A DNA stretch of 64,000 bases from assembly GCA_947311845.1 (NCBI GenBank), contig CAMZMU010000075.1, positions 25,717,200 to 25,781,199 on the forward strand, given 5' to 3'. A program made the position numbers and the translations under genes. The stretch's first letter is position 1; the number at the start of each line of letters is the position of its first letter. This document shows positions 1-10,119 of this stretch, piece by piece. The notes beneath the pieces are model-generated. The model did not search any database and was not told the DNA's origin. It saw only the letters and a program-made list of their open reading frames with translations. This DNA is from Poa pratensis. Taxonomy: Eukaryota > Streptophyta > Magnoliopsida > Poales > Poaceae.

Positions 1-1653
1 GGGTTCGGCCCTAAGTGGATTGCTCGCCTCGCCACCATGCTATCCACAGCGTCGACGCGAGTGATGGTTAATGGCGTGGCAGGTGACCAATTCTGGCACG
101 GCAAGGGGCTCCGGCAGGGGGATCCTAACTCCCCGATGTTCTTTATTCTGGTGATCGATGTATTGAATGCCGTGTTCAGACTTGCCGAGGAGTTTGGTCT
201 GCTTGAGTCCCTGGCTGACTGTGGAATCCGCCATCGCCTCTCGATGTTCGCTGACGATGTGGTGCTCTTCATCAGACCTTCAGTGGAGGAAGCGACAACT
301 GCCATTCAGTTACTGAACCAGTTTGGGGGGTGCCTCGGGTCTGCGCTGCAATTTGGGCAAGAGCTCTGCGTCACCAATTCGTTGCGAGGGGATAAATCTG
401 CAGCCTATCCTCGATGTTCTCGGCTGCCCAATCAACGATTTCCCCATACAATATCTGGGGCTACCGCTGACGGTGGGGCGACTGACAAAAACCGAAGTGC
501 AGCCTCTGGTGGATAAGTTAGCTAGACACGTACCCACGTGGAAGGCCTCGCTGTTGGAAAAGAGCAGAAGACTGATTTTGATCGACTCCACACTCTCCGC
601 AACCCCAATTTATCATATGTTGTCGCTGGATCTCCCGTCGTGGTTCTTCACTTGCGCTGACAAGTTATTACGGGGCTTCTTCTGGTCTGCATCAACTGAA
701 GCTAGACGGGGTCAGTGCACTGTTGCCTGGCGCACCGTGTGCCAGCCGAAGGAGTTGGGTGGCCTGGGCATTAAAAATCTGAGGCTGATGAATCATGCGT
801 TGCTGGCGCGGTGGAGATGGATGCAGATGGTTGACGCTGGGAAGCCATGGCAAGGCCTGGAATTCTCCTTGGCACCGGAAGCAGAGGAAATTTGCCTTGC
901 CTGTACCAAGTGTGAGTTGGGGGATGGTAGGAAGCTTGACTTCTGGACAAGCCGGTGGATTGACGGGCAAAGCATCATGCAATTGGCCCCAGAACTGTGG
1001 CAGAAGCGTTACCCGAGAACCGTTGGGTGACTGATATTAGAGGAGTGCCATCGATCCCTGCTATTGTGGTGTTCCTGCATATCTGGGAGTTGTTGCTGGA
1101 TCGGTAGCTGACAAGGGAAGAAGATAAGTTCACTTGGAGACTGACAGTGAACGGCACATACTCCTCGAGATCTGCTTACGAGGCGTTCTTTCTAGGCAGG
1201 GAGAGCTTCCCTTGCGCAGATGAAGTTTGGTCGTCCGGTGCGCCGCTGGATCATAAACTGCATTTGTGGTTCACGCTAAGGGGACGTTTGTGGACTGCGG
1301 ATAGGCTGGCGAGGCGCGGACTGGAGCACCCGGCGGAGTGCCCGCTCTGCTGTCAAGAGCAGGAGACGGCAAACCATTTGACGATGCAGTGTCCATTTGC
1401 TAGGGAAGTGTGGTACTCGATGTTGTTGCCGTTACGCCTTCATCGCTTCACGCCCACGGCGCAGACGGTGCTTGCAGAGTGGTGGCCAACGGTGTCAGGA
1501 GCGGCACCTCGGCGTTTGAGGAAGGAGCTGAATTCGCTTATATGTTTGGTGGCCAGGAGTCTGTGGTTAGGGAGAAATAGCCGGGTTTTCAACAAGGTTG
1601 CGTCGCTACCCTGGACTGTCTGTAGGAAAATTCGAGAGGAATTCCAGCTTTAG
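1..1653 (+). pseudogene. LINE reverse transcriptase ORF2, broken
   Basis: The reverse transcriptase of the LINE, which would copy element RNA into DNA at the target site. The first frame from 37 shows GLRQGDPNSP and the catalytic FADDVVLF box. A frameshift at the G run 325-330 moves the reading to the frame holding QYLGLPLTVGR and GGLGIKNLRLMNHALLARW. A second frameshift near 1000-1005 returns to the first frame (ALPENRWVTDI), followed by an in-frame TAG at 1105-1107. The C-terminal zinc-binding RVT domain (CPLCCQEQETANHLTMQCPF) follows and the ORF ends at 1653. No RNase H domain is seen. It is non-functional. Confidence 0.9.
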
Positions 1654-1816
1654 CGCAAAGCCAAGCTGTGTGGAGCGGACCTGATCCTTAGGGAGTAGTT
1701 ACCTAGCGTTGCAAAGTGGAAGCTGAGGAGATCGTCTGTGATCTTACCTCGCTGTCTTGTAATTGAACTTTTTCTCTGTCTTAATAAAGAAGACACACAA
1801 CTTGTGTGTTCTTGAA
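1..1816 (+). mobile_element. L1-type LINE, 3' part
   Basis: The 3' portion of a plant L1-like LINE that runs off the left edge of the window. It carries reverse transcriptase and zf-RVT segments, then a 3' UTR with AATAAA at 1783 and a terminal stem-loop (arms about 1790-1800 and 1801-1813) of the kind seen at grass LINE 3' ends. I see no poly(A) tail or target-site duplication. The element abuts the repeat that starts near 1826, so the junction may be a truncation. Confidence 0.85.
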
Positions 1817-1825
1817 GATCCTTCT

Positions 1826-2925
1826 TCAGGGAGATCGGCATGGAAGCGCGCGATGCAGTCGAGTGTGGTCCATGCGCATAGGTAAAAGGATGTCTTCGAC
1901 TCTTGTCTCGACCCGTTCCGTAAATATGTGACGCGGGAGGCTAGATACATGTGCTGTCAGCAGCGAGGTGACACACGTCCGGTATATGGCATGGCTGGTA
2001 GTGGTAGTGCAACACTGACAAAAATGGCTCCACCATGGCACGCCAACTCTCGCAACACACTCACCACTCACCACCGACCTTTTGGTCATTTCCATGTCTT
2101 ATTTTTTTTTCAAAACTTTACACACTCTAACTAAAAATATTGTCTTCTCACGGCGTGGCAGCAAACATAATTGTTGATTTAGGAAGGTTTTCTCCTTTCT
2201 TGGTAGCAATGAGCATCATGGTAACAAAATGTTGATGTAATGGTTGTTCAAGAGTCTTCTACACTTGTGCCCTTGCTCGATCTGGTTCTGATATATGTGA
2301 TGTGAGTGAGCTAGCGCTAATGTCAAAACATTGGAACTGGTTTGCAAAAGTATTCGTACATTTTCGTATTCTAGTAGCAAAAATGTGTGCCCTCATTCTC
2401 AGAAGGAAAAAATTGTGCCTTCCCAGATTCAGATGATCATCCACATGGAGACTTCAAGGCTTCAAGCTCAACTTGCCGCAGCCAAAAACAGTGGCGAAGG
2501 AAACAAAAAAACGTTGCACCTAGAAAAACACATCTTGGCATTTGTCTTGATCTAAATCCATGACACGTGGCACGAGAGACAAAGATGTAGACGTGATTGG
2601 TTATGTAGTAATGTATATGTTTTACACTTCATGTGGGCCTTGTTGTGGATGCTCAGACCATTTCGTTTCATATGTTTTCTTGTTCGTATGCAAGGAAAAA
2701 CGACGAGACCAACCCCACAAAAAAAAAATTATCATCACATTTTGATATATTTGTTTACATAAAGATAAATTGCATACACTTTACTAGAGGAAATGATACG
2801 TCTCGATAGTACTACAACACGGTTTTAGATGTAATCCATTTGCTCCTTAAGCATGGTTGACCCTCCTCCTCATCCCCACACGGACATGTCTTGAAATTTT
2901 AGACGTAAGTTAAGTGATAAATACT
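1826..2925 (-). repeat. Unnamed repeat family, copy A (reverse)
   Basis: This copy is in reverse orientation relative to copies B and C and forms the left arm of the palindrome. Its outer edge touches the LINE 3' end. Only the part corresponding to 2950-4085 of copy B is present; the section with the inner TIR element is absent. No ORF looks real. Confidence 0.7.
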
Positions 2926-4085
2926 CATAACTATAGAAACTGACAAGTTATGCAGGATTTCACCACTTAACTTAGGTCCAAACTGTTCAAGACGTCATCG
3001 TGTGGGGAGGAAGAGGGAGATGGTCAAACATGCTTAAGGAGCAAACGGAGTACATTTAAAACATTATTGTAATATTATTGAGTTGTATCATTTCCTCTAC
3101 GAAAGTGTATGCAATTTATTTTTATGTAAAAAATCCTAAATGTGATGAGAGAGAACTTTTTGGCGGGGTTGGTGTCACAGTTTTCCCTTGCATATGAACG
3201 ATGAAGACACGTGAAAGGAAATGGTCCAAGCAAACACAAGGAGGCCCACATGACGCGTAAAAGATATATATTACTACAACCACTTAAGTCTACGTCTTAG
3301 TTTCTCGTGCCATCGTGTCATGGATTTAGATAAAGACAAATGGAATTGGATGTGTCTTTCCATGTGCAACTTTTTTTTGGCAGCGTGTGTCTTTCCAGGT
3401 GCAACATTTGTTTTATTTCTAGCGCCAATTTTTTTGTTTGTAGGAAGTTGAGCTTCAAGCATTCAAAGCTCCATATGGATGAACATCTAAATCTAAAATG
3501 GCGCAATTTTTTATTTTGAGGATGAAAAGGCAAAATTTTTGCTACTAAAATGACAGACATTAGGAATGTTTTGGCAAAACAGTTCCAATGTTTTTGCAAT
3601 TAGCACTAACTCACTCACATCCATCAGAACCGGATCGGGAAAGGGCAAAATTGTAGAAGGATCCTAAGCAAACACTGCATCTCAACATTTTTTGCTACGA
3701 TGCTCGTTGCTACCAAGAAAGGAGAAAACATTCCTAAATCTAAAATTTATGTTTGCTTCCACGACGCGAGGAGAAAACATTGTTAGTTAGATGATTTAAA
3801 GTTTTGAAAATAAACAAGACGGAAGGACCAAAATGTTGGTGGTGAGCGTGCGGTGGGTGTGCCAAGATGGAGCCGTTTTCGTCTACGCCGCACTGCCACC
3901 ACAAGCGATGACATGTACCGGACACGTCACCATATTGCTGACAGCGCATGCATCTCACCTCCCATGTCACATGTTCACGGAATAGGCCAGGATAGGAGTC
4001 AGAGACGCCCCTTTCACCATGCTCATGGGCCACACTCGCCTATGTTGCGCTCTTCCTCGCCGGCCTCACTAACTTCCGGACTAGG
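1826..4085. repeat. 2.26 kb imperfect palindrome
   Basis: The left arm (about 1826-2925) read on the minus strand matches the right arm (about 2950-4085) along its length. Shared blocks include TTTGCTCCTTAAGCATG (2848) against its complement near 3028, the CATGGATTTAGAT block, the GGAGCC(A/G)TTTT block and the outer GCGC(T/G)CTTCC block. The arms differ by many substitutions and small indels. The central spacer is only about 25-40 bp. It encodes no recognisable protein. Confidence 0.8.
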
Positions 4086-4451
4086 CTCTGATGGGTCGTT
4101 TCTTGGGCCACTACCGCGGTGGGCATGAGAACATCGACGTACTCGCCAACACAAGCATTTCATAGCATACGGTAGCTCCGTACGCTACTATTGATGTAGT
4201 AGCTGCTTCCGTTCACGACGCCAATCTGGCCATGTATACGTCATGCTATGGTTTGAACTGTGTTCAAAATTAGCTAGCTGCCTTCGTTCATGACATCAAC
4301 CTGGTCAGGAACACGTTGTCCTATGCTTTGATCCATCCAAAATGGACATCAGCCTATGTACGTACATCTAGATAATGAGTATAAATAAAATGAAAATAAA
4401 GTAAAGTATACATATATACATTAATTTTTTTACATATATACATGATATAAT

Positions 4452-5008
4452 GGGGGAGGCTCTTACTAGTTGGTCCCTTATTCTACACTCTTTCGCTACT
4501 CTAGGGCATGATGCTTGATGTCCTTCATCTTTTAATATATACATGGATATTTTTATTTTCTCAAACGAACAGCTCATAGGAATTAATGCGGAAAATATCA
4601 AGTTTTGTTTCCAAAATAGTTCATCGCAGAATTGAGTAACATGTCCACCATAGAAGGGAAAAAAAGAAACTTATGCGCTAGGAAGGAAGTATCAGTTGGA
4701 GGATTATTTGGAGTATTCCGACCGACCAGGCCGAATACAAAAGTAGCTAGCGCATACAGAAGCATACACTATCTTTGAAGCAGCATCAAGGAAGAGGACA
4801 TGTAAGAGATAAAAAAAGACAAATACATAGAAGACAAATAAATACATCCAATATACGCTAGAGAGAGCCACTTGAATTAAGAGACAAAAATGGCACAGCT
4901 GCATCTGTGCTTAGCTCAATACAAGTTTCATGATGTAGAGCAACGAAAGGGTGTAAAATAAGGGACTAACAAGTAGGAGCACCCCCCCCCCCCCCCCCCC
5001 CCCCCCCC
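4452..5008. mobile_element. TIR element inside copy B, poly-C end
   Basis: The left end starts GGGGGAGGCTCTTACTAGTT and continues GGTCCCTTATTCTACACTC. The right end (4944 onward) is its inverted copy, CGAAAGGGTGTAAAATAAGG through GTAGGAGCACCCC. The TIRs are about 44 bp with a few mismatches. The right terminus runs into 27 consecutive C residues (4982-5008), so the true end cannot be fixed. There is no coding capacity. A related element lies at 6762-7535. Confidence 0.7.
4982..5008 (+). repeat. Poly-C tract of 27 bases
   Basis: An uninterrupted run of 27 C residues at the outer end of a terminal inverted repeat. The equivalent position in the related element near 7532 has only four C residues. 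Confidence 0.9.
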
Positions 5009-5503
5009 ACACATTATTTCTCTTATTTATCAGAATAAATTTCTGATAAGATTGAACCGAACCGTGTACTACTAGCAGACTAGGTACTATGAACATTATC
5101 ACAATTGGTCTTCCAGTAAATAGATCCAACAAACTTACATATTATAAGCGGTGGCGCCAGTTTCTGGAGGCTAGGTATGCATTGCAATGTTTTTAGTAAT
5201 ATACATGTCTAACTGAAAGCGTCTTTACACACATGACTAATATACATATATAATTGCCATAGAAGTCTTTCAGTTCATCACTTGTGAAATCATTAGCATA
5301 AAACTTTGTATCGAGCCTAATCAATTTCTTTTTTCATGAGCGCAAATAAATGAATTTGACTGAATGCTGCCATGCAAGAAAGTAGATCCGTGTTTACCTC
5401 AACAAATCTGTCATTCAACTCACTAAGATCCGTCTTCTTTGCTTTTGAAACTTTTCCGACAATGAAAATATGCCACTGTCAGCACACTCTTCTTTTTCAT
5501 CTA

Positions 5504-5560
5504 CTCCCTCCGTTCCAAAATAGATGACTTCAATTTGCCCAAAAGTGGATGTATGAAAAC
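5504..5560 (+). mobile_element. Stowaway MITE end, truncated
   Basis: A TA dinucleotide (5502-5503) is followed by CTCCCTCCGTTCCAAAATAG, the typical terminus of grass Stowaway (Tc1/mariner) MITEs. No matching inverted end is found downstream, so only one end survives. Confidence 0.7.
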
Positions 5561-6080
5561 AAGGGTGGAATTCAGGAAATTAGAAGCTTGCGTCTAGAAA
5601 ATTAGATCTGCTACAAGTGATAGTCTGTTGTTACTCTACTAATCTGCTATGCGGTTGAAGAGTACCTGACCAATGCGTTTATGCGTTGTTGTCGCGGTGG
5701 CCTGCTTCACTTCTCGCCGGTCGCCGCAATCGCTAGGGCTCGCTGCCTCGGTCCTCGCTAGTCGCTGTGTGTGCGTTTGGCGAGAGGTGCGTGCGAGAGA
5801 GCAGAATTTAAGCAGAGACGTGTATGGCTGTGGGCTGGCTCGGCCTAGTGGGCAGTGAGCTGTATGGGGCCATGGGCCATATGGCTAAAACATGCATAAT
5901 TTTTTCTCTGAATCTTGGCTATCCGGCGCCTCCACTGGCTATGATCACCTTAGGGTTTTTTTTTACTCTTATGAGGAATATTGCCATCCGAACACCACTC
6001 ATTTCAGACCTAACGCCTCAATATGTATACACTTATTCACTCACTGAATTATTCTCTCAAAAAACTCACTGAATTGTTAC
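5561..6080. other. Unannotated interval
   Basis: No gene is recognised. A moderately GC-rich patch (5650-5900) gives short open frames without any familiar motif. The stretch 5985-6095 resembles 7700-7790, so diverged direct repeats flank repeat copy C. Confidence 0.5.
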
Positions 6081-6082
6081 CT

Positions 6083-7690
6083 TTTAATAGCATTTGATGC
6101 TCTTAAGACAAAATGGGGTACATTTCAGAAATTTTTGTTGTACGATCGATATGTATCATTTTCTCTAGAAAATATATGACATTTTTTATATGTAAATAGA
6201 TACTCTAAATGTGATGACAAAATTCCAAAAATTGGGTGGGTTGGTGTCGTTGTTTTCTCTTGCATACCACCAACAGTCATGACATGTACATGACACGTCA
6301 CCTTGCTGGCATCTCGTCTCCCGCGCTACGTCTTCCCGGACGCTATAGTGACAGAATTGGAGACGTCCCTTTCCCCGTGGGAAGGGACCACACTCACCAG
6401 TGCAAAGCGCTTCCTTGCTGGCCACATTGACTTCAGGCTTTGCTCAGCCGTTGCTTCGGGTTGTTGATGTGGTGACCGACATATGCATGGCATAGCATAC
6501 AGATGGCTCCCCACTAGAGTTGATTTGGTAGCTAGCTTCCTTCATTCACAGTGCCAACCTGGTCACGTACACGTCGTCCCATGGTTTGACCCATCTAGAA
6601 TTAATGGGCACTCCGTGCCAGAACTCTAGCCTATGTATTTACATATACTATGATCTAGAAACCATAATGTACCTAGCAAAATAAATGAGTAGAAATATAA
6701 TAAAAGCAAATTAAATCATTCATAAATACATGAAGATTTTTACATATATACATGACATAATGGGGGTGCTCCTACCTAATTGGTCCCTTATTCTACACCG
6801 TTTCGCTACTCTACGGCATGATGCTTGTTGAGCTTCGCAAAGATACAACTTTACCATTTTTCATGTATATATGTATGCTTTAATTTGCTTCCATTCTATT
6901 TCGTTCGCGACGTATGTTAGATGTAGTAGCTATATGCCTTCTTCGCTCGCGATGCCAACCTGGTCACGAACAAGTCATCCTACTGTTTTACCCGCCCTAA
7001 ATGGGCAGTCCGTGCCAAAACACTCAGCCTATGTACACACCAACGAGGTAACTAACGTAGCAAAATTAATGCTTATAAAATGGAAGCTAATTAAAACATA
7101 CATATCACAGGAAGATTTTTTCTGAAATGAACAGCTCACATGAATTAATGCGGAAAATATTGTGTTATGTTTCCAGAATGGTCCATCGCGGGACTGAACA
7201 TGTGCACCATAGAAGGTCAGAAAACTAGAAAAGGAAATTATGCGCTAGGAAGGAAATATCCGGTGGATGATTATTTGAAGTAGACTGGCGTACCAAGACG
7301 AATACAAAAGTAACTAGCACAGACATAAGCATACGCTATCTTTGGAGTATCATCAAGGAAGAGGACAAGTAAAAGATAGAAAGACGAATACAAAGAAGAC
7401 AATAATAAATACTCTAGAAACGCATGAATTAAGAGAAAATTGGAATAGTTGTATCCGTGCTTAGTTCAATACAAGCGCCATGCCATAAAGCATCGAAAGT
7501 GTGTAAAATAAGGGACTAATTAGGAGGAGCACCCCTGCTGTTTTTCTTATTTATCGGAATAATTTTTTGGTAAAATTGAACCGAACTATCTACTAGTAGG
7601 TTCTATTCACATCATCACCCTTGGTTTTCGAGGAAATAGCTCCAACAAATCACCCTAGGTCTTCTTTTTTTATATTTTCTACTCCTATCA
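6083..7690 (+). repeat. Unnamed repeat family, copy C (forward)
   Basis: This copy is collinear with copy B. It lacks about 650 bp that B has between its TTGCATA (near 3200) and CCACCACAAGCG (near 3895) blocks; in C the two flanks are joined near 6265-6275. It holds module copies at about 6527-6650 and 6918-7035, the second one inside the inner TIR element. The divergence from B shows the duplication is old. Confidence 0.65.
6762..7535. mobile_element. TIR element inside copy C, 774 bp
   Basis: The left TIR is 6762-6805 (GGGGGTGCTCCTACCTAATT, then GGTCCCTTATTCTACACCG). The right TIR is 7494-7535 and is its inverted copy, ending GGAGGAGCACCCC. The internal sequence partly matches the element at 4452-5008 (for example TTATGCGCTAGGAAGGAA) and has an extra segment of about 300 bp. 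There is no ORF. It behaves like a MITE-type non-autonomous DNA element; no clean target-site duplication is visible. Confidence 0.7.
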
Positions 7691-9330
7691 AGACTGTTGT
7701 CATATGAATACTCCACTCATCTTACACCCGAGACCTTAATATATATACTTATTCAATCATTAAACTATTACCGTTTAGCATTTGCTTTATTTTTATACCC
7801 TTGAATTTTCAAGTCATATATCTTTTCAATACGTCAATACATATGACATTAGTAGTTAGAACTATGTACCTTGATTTATGAGTTAGTTACTTATTCAAAA
7901 AGGCATAACAACACCAAAACCAAAAAAACTAACAAGAACATATAGTACATAGGACAATATACAAGACATTATGTAATAATGATGGAATATATCAAAGTTA
8001 AGTTTGCTCCGTGAAAAACATTCTGACTTGGGTTGAAGAACCAATAATGATCATGGATTTGTGTAGTATTTGTTAATATGTACAGAAAAATCATCTACGA
8101 CTTCAACAAACTACAATTATGTAAATTAACACACTCGTGTATTACATTATGAGTTTATCTTAGTGCAAAGAAAGAGGTACACAAAGTTTCTTACAGGAAA
8201 ACAATGTTTTGTAATTTGTGCAGAGGATTCAAGAGTCAAGACACATGGCAACTGGTGGTGAACCTCGTAGATATCGGCGGCAGACAAAACAATAAGAGAA
8301 CCACGTGAACTGGCACACGTAATCGACTATAAATGTTGATAGAATTGTAGTCGCAGACAATGAAACCATTTTGTTAAGAACATAGGAGTTATTACATAGT
8401 AGAGGTTGGCAAGAAACCTGGAAGGCCTGCAAATGAAGAGAAGACATTGCTAAAAGGGGATGGATGGAGATATAATTGAAGAAATACATGAAAGCGTATG
8501 GCGCACGCTCATACCTAAGCGCCATGAAACTACTATTAAGATCGAGAAGATATGACAGGGGAACTCTTGCTAACTTTGAAGGTATTTCTTCTGGTTGTTT
8601 GAGAAGTTTCTTGTTTCTGGATGTGTCTCTAAATACATGATCATACCTTCTCTTTTTTATCTATATCTATAGTGATCCTTACAAATTCTTTGCATTGCCT
8701 CTCATCTCTCCACCCCACCCCTTTCTTTCTTTGTCTTTCTCTTCTCTCTTTGCCTTACACTCTCTCTTGTTTTTATCTCTCCATCCAGCCTCGTGAACAA
8801 AGGCAACCACCGGTATTACTCTCTGCTTGTTGTTTGTTGTTGTTGGCTCATCGCTTGATTTCCACGCCGTCGTGAGCTCTTGCATGCCTGTTGCGTCACA
8901 ACACCGGTGGCCGCCTCCACCGAACACGCCTCCAATACCAAAGAAGATGGTATAGCGGCCTACATTCTTTGATTCTTTTTTTGTATATTTTCTGGGAAAT
9001 CGATTTTGATCTTTGGAGTTGAAAGTTAGCTATTTTGGTTGATTTTGTGCGAAAATTTGGTTGGGAGTCCAAGGAGATATGATTGAAAGTTGGCCAAATT
9101 TCCGTTGAGAGTTGATTTTATTGAGGTCGAGTCTGGTTGTAAAACTAAAAAACTTAACATTCACACAAATTCGAAATCGATCCATTTCAGAGTTGAGCAT
9201 TTATTCATTTGGGAATTCTGAGCGACAAAGGTGGTAGTGGGCCGGACTTAGAAAAGTGGCCGCATCAAGCTATTACTACAAGGGTCAAGGCATGTCGTGC
9301 GTGTAGTATGCATCCATAAATAATCCATAT
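7691..9330. other. AT-rich intergenic interval
   Basis: No gene, RNA or complete transposon is recognised. The stretch 8650-8790 is pyrimidine-rich (CT). The open frames here are short and resemble nothing known. Confidence 0.5.
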
Positions 9331-9364
9331 TATGGTCCGGCCCATATATCAGCTCGTCTCTCAC

Positions 9365-9815
9365 ATGTCATGCTCGTCATTTCTCACCCACAAATCTTCT
9401 CTCTCCCTACCATGCTCGTCATTTTCCACCCAACGAATAAACCCCGCCCCCTACTTGGTGCCCTCAAGTCATGCTATTTCCCGGCCCATACCTAATCCCC
9501 CTGTGCTCGCCATTTTCCTGCCCATATACCCATATCTCGGTCTCCCCTTTCAAAAATCATGCTCACCCGTTTCCCGCCCAGAAATCTCCCCACTCCCTCT
9601 CACTTATCATGCTCACCAATTTCCCGCCCACAAATCCCCCCCCCCCCCCCCCCCCCCCCGGCCCTCGCCCTTCACCCTCATATATATGCTCGCCATTTTT
9701 AAATCACCCGCACTACTATGCTCTCCACCTTCCCCCACCCCCCATATCATGCTCGCCATTCCCGCGCATAATCACCCCTCCACCTCATGTATTATGCTCA
9801 TCGTTTTCCCCATGG
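9365..9815 (+). repeat. Degenerate minisatellite upstream of BAH/agenet gene
   Basis: At least nine diverged repeats of a unit of roughly 35-65 bp with core ATCATGCTCGCCATTTTC followed by CCGCCCACAAATC or similar. Cores are seen near 9368, 9411, 9470, 9506, 9557, 9608, 9687, 9757 and 9794. One unit has expanded into 24 C residues (9636-9659). The array ends about 150 bp before a TATA box. Open frames across it are low-complexity artefacts of the repeat. Confidence 0.75.
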
Positions 9816-9967
9816 ATGCACACAACAGAAAACACCTGCAGCCCTAGCACAGAATTACCCAGCACAATCAGGGCCAAACTGCCACTTCCCACACCTCCCC
9901 AAGGGTCCCTGTGAATGAAATTCCTCACAACTCTGGGACACTGTGCAAAATCACCCGCATTCCCTCC

Positions 9968-9976
9968 TATAAAAAG
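9968..9976 (+). promoter_or_regulatory. Probable TATA box for BAH/agenet gene
   Basis: TATAAAAAG lies about 150 bp before the start codon at 10120, in a C-rich, gene-proximal context. The spacing allows a 5' UTR of about 115-120 bp. Confidence 0.5.
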
Positions 9977-10119
9977 CCCACAGACCCCACCCTCTTGTAT
10001 ACTGTATTCACAGGAAGAATTACGATTCTCATCTTGGTCCAAAAAACACTCCCGAACTCCCTGGCCCCCACCCGTTTGAAGCCTCCCTCCGCCGCTCCCG
10101 GTTTGGTCTCACTCGTCCC

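Larger units (their letters stand above)
2950..5150 (+). repeat. Unnamed repeat family, copy B (forward)
   Basis: The longest copy of the family. It contains the palindrome right arm, then two tandem copies of a module of roughly 90-100 bp (about 4190-4370; core GCCAACCTGGTCA and AGCCTATGTAC), then an inner element with terminal inverted repeats from 4452. Copy C repeats this order. The class is unknown: no transposase, gag-pol or LTR is seen. A foldback or non-autonomous DNA transposon is the most likely explanation. Confidence 0.65.

Noticed and set aside
5673..5858. Open frame of 61 residues in a GC-rich patch
   Set aside because: No known motif, no splice context, and it lies between repeat copies; likely chance.
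9332..9914. Open frames of 171 and 147 residues
   Set aside because: They run through the degenerate minisatellite and poly-C run in two frames; the Pro/Ser-rich translations are repeat artefacts.
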